64,000 bases of DNA from Akebia trifoliata (lineage: Eukaryota; Streptophyta; Magnoliopsida; Ranunculales; Lardizabalaceae): the NCBI GenBank assembly GCA_017979445.1, contig CM030716.1, forward strand, positions 9,547,974-9,611,973, read 5' to 3'. Made by a program: the position numbers and the translations under genes. The notes beneath the pieces were generated by a model. It saw only the letters and a program-made list of their open reading frames with translations, was not told the DNA's origin and searched no databases. Shown in pieces: positions 11,721 through 22,659 of the stretch (its first letter is position 1; each line of letters starts with the position of its first letter).

Positions 11721-12343
11721 AGATCGAAGAGTCACATTAATTGTATTGCAGATCCCAGGAAATGGGAGATCCAAAAAATCCCCCACACTCAATGAATTAT
11801 CTTCTGATCCATATGCATTTGGTTGCTAAGTTTGATTAAGAGAGGATTTGAAGTATGTTGAAATTATAGCTTAAACTCTATTGTTCTTAGTGGATTCATG
11901 TTCTCTAATGACTTCTTTCCCCAATTAAATTTTTTTTTTTTTTGTTGTAATTTGTAACTCAAGCAATTGTTCGAAAATCAGTTTTAAAATCTTTTGAAAC
12001 TTGAAACTCAATTGTTTTCGATTTAAGAATATTCACTACTGTCCCTATGGATTCAATCCTTACTTGCCAAGCACTTTAGGTTTATTTTCTTTGTTCTTCA
12101 TCTTCCATCTACACACATGCTGAAACTCAAACATTACACACATCTCTAAAGAGACTATGCACTCCTTCATCCACTTGATCTTCACACCTCCAATATGATT
12201 CTCATAAAACTTTAGCAAACCATCAATCTCGTATTTCCCTTAGAAAATCAAGTAAAAAAGGTAAAGCTTTAGACTATCTATGGCCCCAAAAACCTCTTTT
12301 GAAAACATTTAAAGAGAAAGTAAGTACAACTTTCAAAACAAAG

Positions 12344-13806
12344 CACTACATGAATACTGGAAAATTTGACGGGCCAAGGCCTACGAATTTTAGATACTGA
12401 ATTTTGACGGTCTAAGATCGTCAAAATTCTAGATATTCCCAGACTTGAGGCTTAGAGCTGTCAAATTTCTCCCATCCTTCATTAATTTGATTGTTTCGGC
12501 TCGTTGAAAAAAAAAATTGACAATGAAAAATTCGACGCCAATTGGACCCCTTTGTCTGTCGAATTTTATGAAATTTGACGGCCCAGAGTCATCAAATTTA
12601 GGCTTTTTTCACATTGTGAAGCCCTATCAGCAGGTGGTGGCAGAATGCAATTCCTCGCGGTGCCACCACCAGTAGGGGAAGTCCTTCTCTCTATCAAATC
12701 TTTCCCTCAACTTTATGGCTTCAAACAAGCTCCCCAAACTTGGTTCACTAGCTTAGACTTATATTTCTGAGCTCATCTTAATAGGTGGATAGGTCTGTAT
12801 ACTTGCCTTTCCCTTTTATCTTATATCTTTTTTCTCATATTGCATGTTGACAACATTCTTACTGTGTTTGAGTAATATGCAACTTCTTCCTTAATTTTGA
12901 GACTTAGCAAGCCATTTGATAGTGAAGATCTTGCAATTTGTATTATTATATTTGATCAATCTAATTCTCACCCAGACGGATCATGCATAATTGGGCCTTA
13001 TCCCAATGAACATAAAATTGAACTGGCCACTAAGCTACTCTCAAGTTTGTCAATTCTACTTAACTAATTGTTAGTGTATCTTAGGTTATTTAAAAGGCAC
13101 TTTGGATTTCGGTATGAAGTTTTTGACCCAGACGAAGCTATCTAAACAACAGTTACTTTACATTTGATTGGTGAATTTTATTTGGGACCAATCGCATCTC
13201 ATGGTTGCCAAAAGGTATAATATCTCATTTTAATGCTGAAGAATGATCTCATTAAGTCTTTGTCTTTGGCATAACAATTGATAAACTCACTTGGATATGA
13301 TACCTGCTCTATAGTTTTTTGGCGTGTTTGATTGCAAAGAAAATCCTAAGGAATATATTTTACATCGAAAATTCATATTTGCCTGCATTTCAACATTGAG
13401 AAAATTGCACTTCTACAAAATTACAAAATTGATTCTATTAAAAGGGAGTAGTAGTTAAGCACAAGATACAAAGTTTGATCTCTTGTAGTAGATTTTTTTA
13501 ATTTGTGAGATTGGGAATTGTTATTTTCCAAATCCACCACTTTTCACAATAAAAAATATTCTATTAGGAAGAGTTTATTTGATTATACTAAAAAACGTAC
13601 ATAACAACATATATCCGTCCTCTCGTGGGAAAATCATTTGCGACAAATGTAGATACCAAAATTATGAAAATTTTCATAAGATTCTTTATACTTCTCATAA
13701 AAAAAATTCTTAAAACCATATTCGATGTCAAGGTCTGTCGAATTTGGCTAAATGTAAGCAAAATCGAGAGGCCTTGCAGTCGAATTTACCCCTTTTTCAT
13801 GTAGTG
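12344..13806. mobile_element. CACTA-like non-autonomous transposon
   Basis: It starts with CACTACATGAA and ends with the exact inverse TTCATGTAGTG. Subterminal regions carry repeated short words of the 'aaatttgacggcc' / 'gtcgaattt' type in both orientations, as in En/Spm elements. No transposase frame is present. The 3-bp flanks (aag, tcc) do not match, so the target duplication is lost or the boundary is off. A related end in inverted orientation lies at 58640-58853. Confidence 0.6.
12690..13115 (+). pseudogene. Copia reverse transcriptase remnant inside the CACTA-like element
   Basis: The + strand near 12710 reads LYGFKQAPQTWFTSL, the copia RT block usually written GLKQAPRAW. It continues through LHVDNILTVFE (YVDDI box degenerate) near 12840 and ends at the 'ttaaaaggcactttgga' block near 13092. 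Stops occur throughout. It resembles 5740-6215. Confidence 0.6.
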
Positions 13807-13829
13807 TCCTACAAACCAAGCCTGAGTCT

Positions 13830-14585
13830 CAATGGATAAATACGTCCAAGTGGTTAGGGCTAGGCATTGATCTCACACACCCAATAGGTCTAATCAATCC
13901 ATAATCGATCCCAAAAATACTTTAAAGACGGGTTAGATTCCCAAGCCTCTAGAGAAGGCCAAGCACATGAGTAATTAAGCTCTAGAGTCTATCTCTTGAG
14001 AAGATTATGCACACAAGCCCTTCTACATAGAAGTAAAGTCTTTCCAACAACAACACTTAGCTTGGACTCCAAGCATCCTCAGAAGATGTCCCCATAAACC
14101 CTTTCTCTAAAGACAATACATCATTCTCAAAATGTCAAGCATGAAGTCTAATGAAAAGGAAAAGCCATGCACTCAAGATCAAGCACACAAATCCTTTCTC
14201 CAAAGAAAGTAATATTGTTCTCAATGAGTGCATGCTGCAGAAAGAAAATACATATAAGACACTTCCCAAAGATCGAGAGGTCTTTTCTATTTTTGTTCAA
14301 TCAAATTCATAAAATTCTCTACTAAAAGCACATCATTAGGGAGAATATTCTCTAAATTTTGAAATATCCTGTATTTTCTAGGGACTTCTTGTTGTTTTAT
14401 TCTGATTGATTCAAACAATTAGAGCAAATATTAGGTATTTATTTTTGAAATGATGATTTTGATATTATATATGTTGGAACAGACATATATCATACTTTTA
14501 GGCTTAAAAAGAAAATTAGAGATTCCTCTCTTGAATAGTTTGTGCATTTCATGAATAGGATGTTTTATGTTGGATTGCAATTCAG
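13830..14585. other. No gene seen
   Basis: Spacer with no usable frame and no clear repeat. Confidence 0.5.
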
Positions 14586-14603
14586 CACCATTTACCCTAT
14601 GTG

Positions 14604-14810
14604 TTTTTTTTTTTTTTTTTGACTAACCGAGTGTCCGGGCTAGCTTGCGTGCACCGCGACTAATCTCAGGGAGGATTACCATGGCAACCCACCGCCATGG
14701 TCCCCCAGTTAAATCATGAGAAAATCCAAGAGGGGAATCGAACCCGTGACGTGCGCCTAACCTACACTTCATATGCTTGCCCTTACCACTTAGACAACTC
14801 ATGGGTGGGT
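14604..14810 (-). mobile_element. tRNA-derived SINE, copy 1
   Basis: On the minus strand it starts ACCCACCCATGAGTTG. An A-box-like TTGTCTAAGTGG follows about 10 bases later, then a B box GGGTTCGATTCCCC, and it ends in a poly(A) tail (T-run at 14604-14620). It is flanked by ATTTACCCTA direct repeats (14590-14599 and 14811-14820), the target duplication. The same family occurs at 59494-59690 in the opposite orientation. Confidence 0.9.
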
Positions 14811-14837
14811 ATTTACCCTACATTTTGTCCTACGTGT

Positions 14838-14931
14838 TTAATCAGCCCATTCCAAAACTTCTAACCCCATAAAAAATTGTTTACAAAAAATGGAAGGTCC
14901 ACGATTCTTCAACTCGTAAACATGGGGTTAC
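14838..14931 (+). repeat. Fragment of the 6559 MITE family
   Basis: Words 'cccattccaaaacttctaac' and 'ggtccacgattcttcaact' match 6701-6770 in order and spacing. The terminal repeats are absent. Confidence 0.7.
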
Positions 14932-14939
14932 ATTGGTTT

Positions 14940-15870
14940 CGAGCTATATATATCATCATTATATGTAGATGAGTATTACTTGTTAGCAAAGATTTTAGTT
15001 GTGTTGTCATATATAAATGTCACACAAAAAATGACTTTTCTGATCTAATTGTCCAGAGGAATCAACCAACAATTTTTTTTCAACATTATTTTCTTTGAAA
15101 ATATGCACTTTTTTCAAATGTAATAAGTTTATTTAGATTTTGTAAATCATATCAGGTTTGGATCCTAATATATAAATCTGACAAAAACACAACCCAGCAA
15201 GACACTGATCCCATTGTCATCCGGATCAGTACTCCGGGTCTAATCCTATCCGATCCTTATCAAAATGGTTTTAGATTGACTAGATCCGGTCCACACTGAC
15301 GGCTGCCCGACCCATCCTACTCTTTATTAACGTGCCACTGCTCAAGGTCATATCTATCCAATCCACCACTGATATTGCACTAACTCTTATATCCATTCCG
15401 ATTCTTTTTCCCAACAAGAAATGAAAGAAGTGACCATAAAAATATCCACATCTTTATGAGGCCGTCGCGCTTGACTTCCAACTCTCCCTCCTTAACAGCA
15501 GCCTCTAAAGGGAAAGATGTTTTTTTCTTTTTTTTAACACAAAGATCACATAAGAAATCTGGGATAGACCAATCACAAGAACCCATGTGGCATATCTAAT
15601 TTACGAAACTACCTACATGTCTGACGTGGCACACACACAATAATATATGAGCACTGAGAGAAAAAAAATAAAATAATAAATAACTCCCTTGTAAGGGGTG
15701 AGCTGCCATCTCAAACATGAAGCAAAAGAAGTTGTTATCATGCCTATGGGCCCACTGAAAAAATGACACCCATAGCAATAATCATGAACCCATGATGAAA
15801 AATACTCGAAAATGATCAATACTAGAGATGCCACATGAGTGCCACATTGGAAAAAGTAGAGATGTGGAGT
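14940..15870. other. No gene seen upstream of lectin unit 1
   Basis: Short frames on both strands show no family motif. Confidence 0.55.
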
Positions 15871-15874
15871 TCTG

Positions 15875-16147
15875 TAGCTACAAAACTCCCTGGAGTACAA
15901 GAACTGGCATAATTATTCCAGCTCATCACAAATTATTTCATCTAGTATTCATTGAATACAATAGTTGTCATTGGTCAATGTCAAATACTGCTGCCTCTTC
16001 AATATCACTAACAAGCCATAGAAAAAGTTCCCCTTATCCGGTTTTAATTTGAATGTCTCACATTTGTTCCTCTATAAATAGGCTTGCCTTAACTCTCCAC
16101 ACTAACAACTAAAACAAGTAGGGATATATACATTAAGTAATCCAACA
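15875..16147 (+). promoter_or_regulatory. Promoter and 5' UTR of lectin unit 1
   Basis: TATAAATA at 16073-16080 lies 68 bp before the start codon, leaving room for a short leader. The stretch from 'aactccctggagtacaag' to 'aacaagtagggga' is conserved at 24033-24254 upstream of broken unit 2, showing that the duplicated unit included the promoter. Confidence 0.7.
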
Positions 16148-17470
16148 ATGTATTCTTCTTCTTCTTCTTCTTCTTTGTTATCACTTACATTTTCCTCTAT
16201 CTTCCTCTTCTTCATCTTTTCCTCTATTGCTCAAGCCATTGTTCCTCCTTCCAAGACGTTCAAATTCATCAATCAAGGTGAATTGGGGGATTATATTGTT
16301 GAGTATGATGGAAACTATCGTGTCTTAGATGTTTTCACCTTTCCCTTCACTCTTTGTTTCTATAACACTACCCCTAATGCCTTCACCCTTGCATTACGTA
16401 TGGGTGTCCCTCGTTCTGAATCGGTCATGCGATGGGTTTGGGAGGCAAATCGTGGCAAACCTGTGCGCGAGAATGCTACTCTTACTTTTGGTAGTGATGG
16501 TAATCTAGTCCTAGCTGATGCCGATGGTCGGGTTGCTTGGCACACCGGTACCGCCAACAAGGGTGTTGTGGGCCTCAAACTTCTTCCAAATGGTAATATG
16601 GTCCTTCACAATAGTAAAGGTGGATTGGTGTGGCAGAGCTTTGACTCCCCAACTGACACACTTTTGGTGGGTCAGGCACTACGACCCAGTGGTCCTAGCA
16701 GACTTATTAGCCGCGTATCTGACATAGATGGCTCGGAAGGGCCATACAGCTTCGTCATCGAGCAAAAGCGATTAGCTATGTATCTTAAGAGTAAGAATTC
16801 CCCGAATCCCCTAATTTATTATGCATCCGAAGAGTTTACGCTCTCGGGGACACATATAGTTTTCAATAGTGCCCCTGAGACTGATGAAGCCTATGCGTAT
16901 GAGTTAAAGTATGATTTATACCAGAATTCCAACAGCGCTGGGTCTCTGATCTTGGGTAGACCCAAATATAATAGCACGTTATCGATTCTTCGATTGGGGT
17001 TCGATGGTAATCTGAAAATTTATACTTACTACGACAAGGTCGATATAGGTGCTTGGGAGGTAACATACTACTTATTTGATAGAGATTGGAGATTGAGTGA
17101 GTGCAAGTTGCCAAAGAGGTGTGGTTCATTGGGAGTTTGTGAGAATGATCAGTGTGTTGCTTGCCCAAGGCCACAAGGTTTGTTGGGGTGGAGCAATACT
17201 TGTGAACCTCCTAGGCTTCCTCCATGCAAGGGTGGGGCCAATGTAGATTACTACAAAGTTGTAGGTGTTGAGCACTTCATGAACGACTACACGGAGGGAG
17301 ATGGACCCTTGAAGCTGGCTGAGTGTAGGGAGAAGTGTAACAAGGATTGTGGGTGCTTGGGTTTCTTTTACAAGGAAGAATCTTCCAAGTGCTTGTTGGC
17401 TCCTGAACTGGGCACATTTAATAAAGTCTCTAACCCTTCTCATGTAGCTTATATCAAGATGTCTAAGTAG
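16148..17470 (+). CDS. EP1-like secreted bulb-lectin/PAN glycoprotein, unit 1
   Basis: 440 aa, intronless. Residues 1-30 are a signal peptide (Ser-rich start, hydrophobic core, cleavage likely after AQA). Residues ~40-190 form the bulb-type lectin region with GNLVLADADG and VWQSFDSPTDTLLVGQ. The mannose-binding consensus QxDxNxVxY is degenerate (the Tyr is Ala or His), so sugar binding is doubtful. Residues ~319-360 form a Cys-rich EGF-like stretch. Residues 360-437 are a PAN/apple domain with C360, C393, C397, C401, C403 and C415. N-glycosylation sequons are at N73, N109 and N275. There is no kinase or membrane segment. It belongs to the carrot EP1 / Arabidopsis EP1-like glycoprotein family, found in the cell wall or extracellular space of epidermis. 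The exact role is not known from sequence. The start follows the conserved 'ccaacaatg' context shared with units 2 and 3. Confidence 0.95.
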   Translation: MYSSSSSSSLLSLTFSSIFLFFIFSSIAQAIVPPSKTFKFINQGELGDYIVEYDGNYRVLDVFTFPFTLCFYNTTPNAFTLALRMGVPRSESVMRWVWEANRGKPVRENATLTFGSDGNLVLADADGRVAWHTGTANKGVVGLKLLPNGNMVLHNSKGGLVWQSFDSPTDTLLVGQALRPSGPSRLISRVSDIDGSEGPYSFVIEQKRLAMYLKSKNSPNPLIYYASEEFTLSGTHIVFNSAPETDEAYAYELKYDLYQNSNSAGSLILGRPKYNSTLSILRLGFDGNLKIYTYYDKVDIGAWEVTYYLFDRDWRLSECKLPKRCGSLGVCENDQCVACPRPQGLLGWSNTCEPPRLPPCKGGANVDYYKVVGVEHFMNDYTEGDGPLKLAECREKCNKDCGCLGFFYKEESSKCLLAPELGTFNKVSNPSHVAYIKMSK

Positions 17471-17513
17471 ATCTTGATCTCACCCGCAACAATTGATGTT
17501 TGTATCTCTAAAA

Positions 17514-17564
17514 AATAAATGTAATCGCCACTATATTTGATGCGTGTATCTCTAATACAATAAA
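17514..17564 (+). terminator. Polyadenylation signals of unit 1
   Basis: AATAAA at 17514-17519 and again at 17559-17564, 44 and 89 bp after the stop. Downstream text 'gccatgtgaagtcatcttgg' recurs after unit 5. Confidence 0.65.
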
Positions 17565-17599
17565 TGTAATTTTGCCCTTAACAACCTATGGTGGGCCAT

Positions 17600-18100
17600 G
17601 TGAAGTCATCTTGGTTGGTGTGTCTGGACTAATCTTATACATTATTGATATTAGTTGGTGCATTCATGATTCATCTTTCTTATTTTTTTATTTGAGTATG
17701 ACATTTTTGAAATTGTTGTTGAAAACTAGTTACTGATTTCTAAGAAAAGTGAGCAAAGAAGATTGAGTTAATTAACTTTAGAATTCTGATTTGAATGTAA
17801 TAGAAAAAATTATACTTATCTTAATTGAATAGTTGAGGCATGCACAGATGCACTATCCTCAAGAAAAATTTGTCCCTGCTATGGTACCATAGTTTCGTAG
17901 CTGTGACAGAGGAAAGGTGGCTTTCCAAACAGTCACCAATCGGTTGCACTAGTTTAGAAGAGACACGATTAGAGAAGTGACTGTGTAAGGCCACTACCAG
18001 GTCTGGCCCGGCTTGTGTGTGTAGAGACTGAACTGGAAGGTCACCAAGAAGGAATTGTAAGGACTCCACTGATTCGTTTAGGTACACGCATTTGGTTGAA
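17600..18100. other. 3' flank of unit 1, no gene seen
   Basis: A minus-strand frame of 103 codons is present at 17821-18132 but has no recognisable motif. Confidence 0.5.
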
Positions 18101-18104
18101 ACAA

Positions 18105-18215
18105 ATAGGATGTGTGTCACCAACACACTCACACTGAGGGTTTTCGGAGCTTGGATCTAAATCCCACAAGAAACCTTGGATTTTCCTCTTGGGCTTCCAC
18201 ATGCACACCCATGAA
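18105..18215. repeat. Dispersed repeat, related to 59190-59350
   Basis: The order 'cacacactc...gagggttttcggagcttgg...aatcccacaagaaacctt...cacatgcacaccca' is shared with 59220-59330 and more weakly with 25120-25230. The family was not identified. Confidence 0.45.
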
Positions 18216-18803
18216 TCCACCTACCATCTCTATTAACTTCAAGGCTAATACAAATAATAACAATATAAAAGTTGCATTCCAACATTTTTTTTATTTTATG
18301 TGGGATTAAACAAAAAAGAAGAGAAAAAATCACAATTAAACAAAGGGGTTTTTTTCCCAAGGAAATGCAAAGGGGTTTTCTATATTCATACCCTTAAAAT
18401 TCCCACATTTTTCCTTTATAGGACACGAGTCCTACTGGAAATTAGTTGGTGAGATGAAAATATCAAATCGGTTTATCATGCTAAGAAACATGTTACAATG
18501 CCGCTTATTGAAGATAATTGATGCCACCCAAATTGGAAGGATATTCCTTTTAATCGGAGGTGTGGGAGGGAGTTGGGAACAATTATTCAACCATTTCATT
18601 TTACTTAGTTCAACGATCAAGAAGCGAAATGGTTACGATCAAATCACCCCAATGGGTTCTCTCCTTTTTAACATGATAAGTTGATCATATTTTTTATCAT
18701 ATCTAAATCTATGGTTACAATCACATCATTAACCACACCACTATAAAGAGTCTATGATTCATACACCCAATCCAATTGAATGACATTATAAAATAAAATA
18801 AAA

Positions 18804-19026
18804 GAGTAAGGATTTTCTAATTCCCCACGTGGCGTAATCAAAATACTCTCTTGATGTGACACGTGTTAGAATCATAGATGCTTTTTCCTTCAGATACGTA
18901 ACTGCACATATTTATGGGGATGTTCATGTGTATCCCGAGGCATAAAATCTATGGTTTGAGCACATACATGCCACATCAAGAGAGTATTTTGGTATGCCAT
19001 GTGGGGGAGTCCGATTATCACGACTC
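18804..19026. repeat. Foldback repeat, ~100-bp arms
   Basis: The right half is the inverted complement of the left over about 100 bp. Both arms contain ACTCTCTTGATGTG and the CATAGAT core, and the ends are gagt/actc. It shows the family structure best: terminal 'gagtcgtgataatc', then CACGTGG-like boxes, then a core around 'ctatgg'. Confidence 0.85.
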
Positions 19027-19120
19027 AAAAAAAAAAAAAAAAAAAAAACTTTTAACAATTGTAACTACGTGGATTTTCATCTGAACTACTTGGCTTAGTT
19101 GACACCATTCACAGGTTCAA

Positions 19121-19350
19121 ATCATGGTTTCAAAACTCGTCCCAGACCAAGATGTATCGTCCAAGTCGTCTTAGCATCAGGGATGAGATGAACGGACAGG
19201 TCAAATTTCCAGACGAGATATTAAACTCCACGTTCATTTTTCAATTCTTTTTTGAATAAGACATGCATCTCAAATGTATCGGAAAACTTGTCCGAAAGAT
19301 ATCTAACATGAACGAGACTAGATGTGAAACCAAGTATTAAACCTTGGTCC
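19121..19350 (+). repeat. Dispersed MITE-like repeat, copy A
   Basis: It shares 'atggttt.aaaactcgtccca' at one end and 'gaaaccaagt.ttaaa' at the other with 28668-28894, which lies in the opposite orientation. The two ends are themselves partly inverted (GGTTTyrAAAC type). Confidence 0.65.
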
Positions 19351-19584
19351 AAATGTCTGTGAACGGACATCCTTACAAAATTTTAATTTTAAAACAATTT
19401 TAAGGAAATAAAACAAAGGGAGCCCAATCCTGATCCAAAAGACAAGGATAAGGAAACTTACTTAAGAAGGTGTTAGCCATTCTTATCTTTCTGTCTCTTC
19501 AAGGTTATCCAAAATTTGTCATTTTCTAAAATACTTTTTAACAAATCACGATAAAACAATTAATCGGTCCATTTCAAATTGAGT

Positions 19585-19744
19585 CGTTCTGGAGTAACAT
19601 TGTAATTGACATTGTTTCACACATTATTGTGCACAGAATTATAGATGTTTCTCACTCGTATCTCGATGAGAATTATCTATGGCTCTGTACACATCCACGC
19701 CAGCAATGTGTGAAACGATGTCAATTTCAATGCTAGTTCAGCAT
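19585..19744. repeat. Foldback repeat family member
   Basis: The arms carry 'aattgacattgtttcacaca' and its near-exact inverse, around the core 'atagatgtttctcactcgta' and its inverse. Confidence 0.8.
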
Positions 19745-20106
19745 TTTCTTTTCAAATTTGGGCGTAGTGTTGTCCCTTCGAAACTGGACAAAAGACAAAT
19801 TTGGGGAAATGACCACTAATTTTACATTTTAAGCAATATTGACTAAAACGTCTTCCATTTAAAAATTTCTGATCATTTTTAAGACCCACTTTCCAAAAGG
19901 TTTTTCGTTTTAATGATTTTGTTTTAACTTTCGTTAAAAATGTATTATAAACTATCTAAAATACCCTTAAACATGTAAATTGCATCTAAAATGAATCTAT
20001 TTTGAATAAGACGAAAATAGATCAAGTAACTTGATATTTTGTAAAATACTTCAAATACCCTTAAACAAATAATTTTTCCTCCCAATGAATCCATGTAATT
20101 TGTACT

Positions 20107-20281
20107 GAAAATACATGCACTGACACATGCATGGTCTGTACGCAATTGATGTGACTTGTGCACATAATCATAGATTTTTTTCCTTGTGTATCCCAAAGAA
20201 AAAAGTCTATGGTTTGGTGCACTTGCCACATCAACCATGTACAGACTGCGTATGTGATAGGGCGTCATTTTATCATGACTC
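20107..20281. repeat. Foldback repeat family member
   Basis: The arms carry 'ggtctgtacgcaattgatgtg' and its inverse around 'catagatttttttcc'. It ends in 'catgactc'. Confidence 0.8.
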
Positions 20282-20578
20282 TTGTTTATATTTTATTTAC
20301 TTGAAATTTCAGTGTTATTTCCATAAATGACACTAAATCAATAATAAAAATTAGAGAACTCGAAAATTGTCCGAGTTGATTCAACTCGATAAAATTGAGA
20401 CAATTCCATATATAGACAATATCACTTGTTACACCCTAATTTCTTAATGGTGTGCCACACCTATCTTTTGTTATTATTATAATAAAGTAATATTTTAAGT
20501 TTTATTATTTGAAAATCCTAATTAATTTTAAAACCTCAAGAAAACTTTGAATTTTTTAATGGAGTGACAGGCCTATCT

Positions 20579-20582
<4 letters not shown>

Positions 20583-20611
<29 letters not shown>

Positions 20612-20830
20612 TCATTGTTTTATTTTTATTACTTTTTCTTTTTTATTATTATAATAAAATAATATTATAAGCTTTATTATTATTATTATTTACTATTTAT
20701 TTTTATTATTATTACTTATTTTATTATTCTTAATTATTTTTTATTTTCTAGTCTCATTACTATTATTCTATTGTAATATAAGTTTTATTATTATTATATA
20801 TTATTATTATTTATTTTATTTTATTTTTAC
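20583..20830. repeat. (TTA)n microsatellite region
   Basis: A clean (TTA)n run at 20583-20611 is followed by interrupted TTA/TTTA repeats. Confidence 0.9.
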
Positions 20831-20839
20831 ATAATCATG

Positions 20840-21335
20840 ATAATAAATAAAATTTAAAACATGGCATGAGAGTGAGAGCTATCAACTTTCACCACCTAGG
20901 GTGAAAGTTAAAATGCTTTGATTTTAGGAAGTTGGTGAGTTGGTGAGTTGACAACTTTTGTGAGTTGAGCTTTCCAAACACACAATCTTTAGTAATTGCA
21001 AGAGATGTGAAGGCGGCTTGGCACATCAGTGGTGTGAGAAGTCAACTATAGCGAATTGTACATTTTCCCTCCATATGACGCACCTCAAAGCCTTTAATAT
21101 AAAGATTTTATAAAAGTAATACTAAAGATAATGTAATAGGAGTGCATTTTTATAAAAAAATAATATTAATGTAGATGCACGAACAACCGTAAATATCAAT
21201 ATGACTAAAAAAATGGCTCATGGAAAAAAAATACATGATTTAGATGGTAAATATGAATTCCAATGAATAGGATCTATTCTTAGGATAAGGACATCTATCT
21301 TATCAAATATTTATGTCATAAAGATCTATGTTGTT
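20840..21335. other. No gene seen
   Basis: AT-rich spacer; no family motif or repeat boundary. Confidence 0.5.
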
Positions 21336-21640
21336 AGGATATCTATATAATAAAAAACAATAGCTGTCTTCCCCTAACATTTATCTCTCATAAGGAGTAG
21401 TTCAGATACAATCTCCCATGCATCTCCAGGTACAATTTCAAATTTATTCTTTTTTCTCTCTCTCTTTCTAAGAATATCTCTTCAACTTTATTTGTATTTC
21501 TCTTGTACCCCTTTTCAATAATACACCTTCAACTTTATTAATTTTTTTTTTTTCTCATTTTTTTAATAATATCCTTCCAACTTGATTGTTTATAACTCTT
21601 TTACCCTTTTTGCAATAATACCCTTACAACTCTAAAGCTT
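21336..21640. repeat. Pyrimidine-rich repeat related to 7030-8370
   Basis: It begins with 'ctatataataaaa' and repeats 'aataatatccttccaactt' and 'cttttaccc' phrases as in the larger array. Confidence 0.5.
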
Positions 21641-22127
21641 TTTTAATGGTAATGCTACATTTGCATTTTTTTAATTTGATTTTTTGAAATAATAAAGTGA
21701 GAAAATGACAATTTTGATACATGCATCTTCAATGCCTCGTCTAAAAAATAATGTCATTGGTATGTTTTTTATATTTTGGAAGAAAATTTGTAAAAAAAAG
21801 AATAATTTAAAATATAATTTTTAGAAATAAAAAAATAAGTAAATTTTGAGATAATCTAGAAACAATACCAAATATAACATTACTTTTAACATATTATATT
21901 TTTAAGAGTCCATATGACATTTGCATCGGAGAGTTATTTATAAAATAATTCAAAAATTTAGAATTACCAAAACAATTTGAGATGCCATTAGAGATTCTCT
22001 TATTTGTCTTTCCTCGTGTTATCCCCTTAACCCTAGTAAATCCTAATCATTGGATAACTATCTCTAGTAATGCCAAAATTCTTATTCAATGACATTTCTT
22101 CGTTAAATAATGATGAAAAAGATGGTT

Positions 22128-22262
22128 TTGGTACGCGGCTGACCTGACAAGGGTATAGAACCGCACATATTTTTCCTTATGTATTCCGATGAAAACGATC
22201 TTTGATTCTGTGCCCTTATCACATCATCCGTACAAAGACCACGTGCATTCACCACGACTTAA
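22128..22262. repeat. Foldback repeat family member (weak)
   Basis: It has the 'acatatttttccttatgtat' core, the 'gattctgtgccc' partner and a 'ccacgact' end. The arms are well decayed. Confidence 0.5.
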
Positions 22263-22319
22263 AAAACAAAAAACAAAGAAAGAAGACAAAGTCATAAACA
22301 ACGACAAAAAGCTAAGGTC

Positions 22320-22460
22320 TAAAACAAGAAGACAGATCTTCATTTAGTTTTGGGCCACCAACTTGCCAATATGTACGTTGGCATGTGGGTGTCATATCCA
22401 GTAATAGCCAAGGCACAATCCACTATCTAAAGCCAGTTGGCTGCACGTGGGTTTTGCACA
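22320..22460 (+). repeat. Remnant of lectin-unit upstream sequence
   Basis: The words 'accaacttgccaatatgt' and 'gcacgtgggtt' match the upstream region of unit 3 (30236-30365) in order. It lies 1.9 kb upstream of broken unit 2. Confidence 0.45.
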
Positions 22461-22494
22461 CTAAAATAATTAGCAATAAATTCAAATAAGTATT

Positions 22495-22647
22495 CTTATT
22501 TGAATGTATGTAAGGAGCCATACATCGATGATGTGGATGTGTGTGCTTTTCATTGTGATACGAGTGAAGCATCTATGGTTATACCTGCAACTCCACAACA
22601 CCGATTCAAGAATCGATACATTCCAATGTCACTCCAGCACGACTTTT
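22495..22647. repeat. Foldback repeat family member
   Basis: The arms carry 'catcgatgatgtgg' and its inverted partner, with the core 'gtgatacgagtgaagcatctatgg'. The end 'cactccagcacgac' is shared with the copies at 19585 and 46927. Confidence 0.65.
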
Positions 22648-22659
22648 CTTATTTTATAT

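Noticed and set aside
15380..15900. Minus-strand frames of 60-95 codons upstream of unit 1
   Set aside because: No domain or signal that can be supported; not conserved at the paralogous upstream region of unit 2.
16360..17443. Antisense frames of 72-105 codons across lectin unit 1 (and similar at 30807-31108)
   Set aside because: Shadows of the real gene; no motif, and they recur over the paralogue only because the sense strand is conserved.
17821..18132. 103-codon minus-strand frame
   Set aside because: No recognisable family, no promoter, and it lies in non-coding repeat-like sequence.
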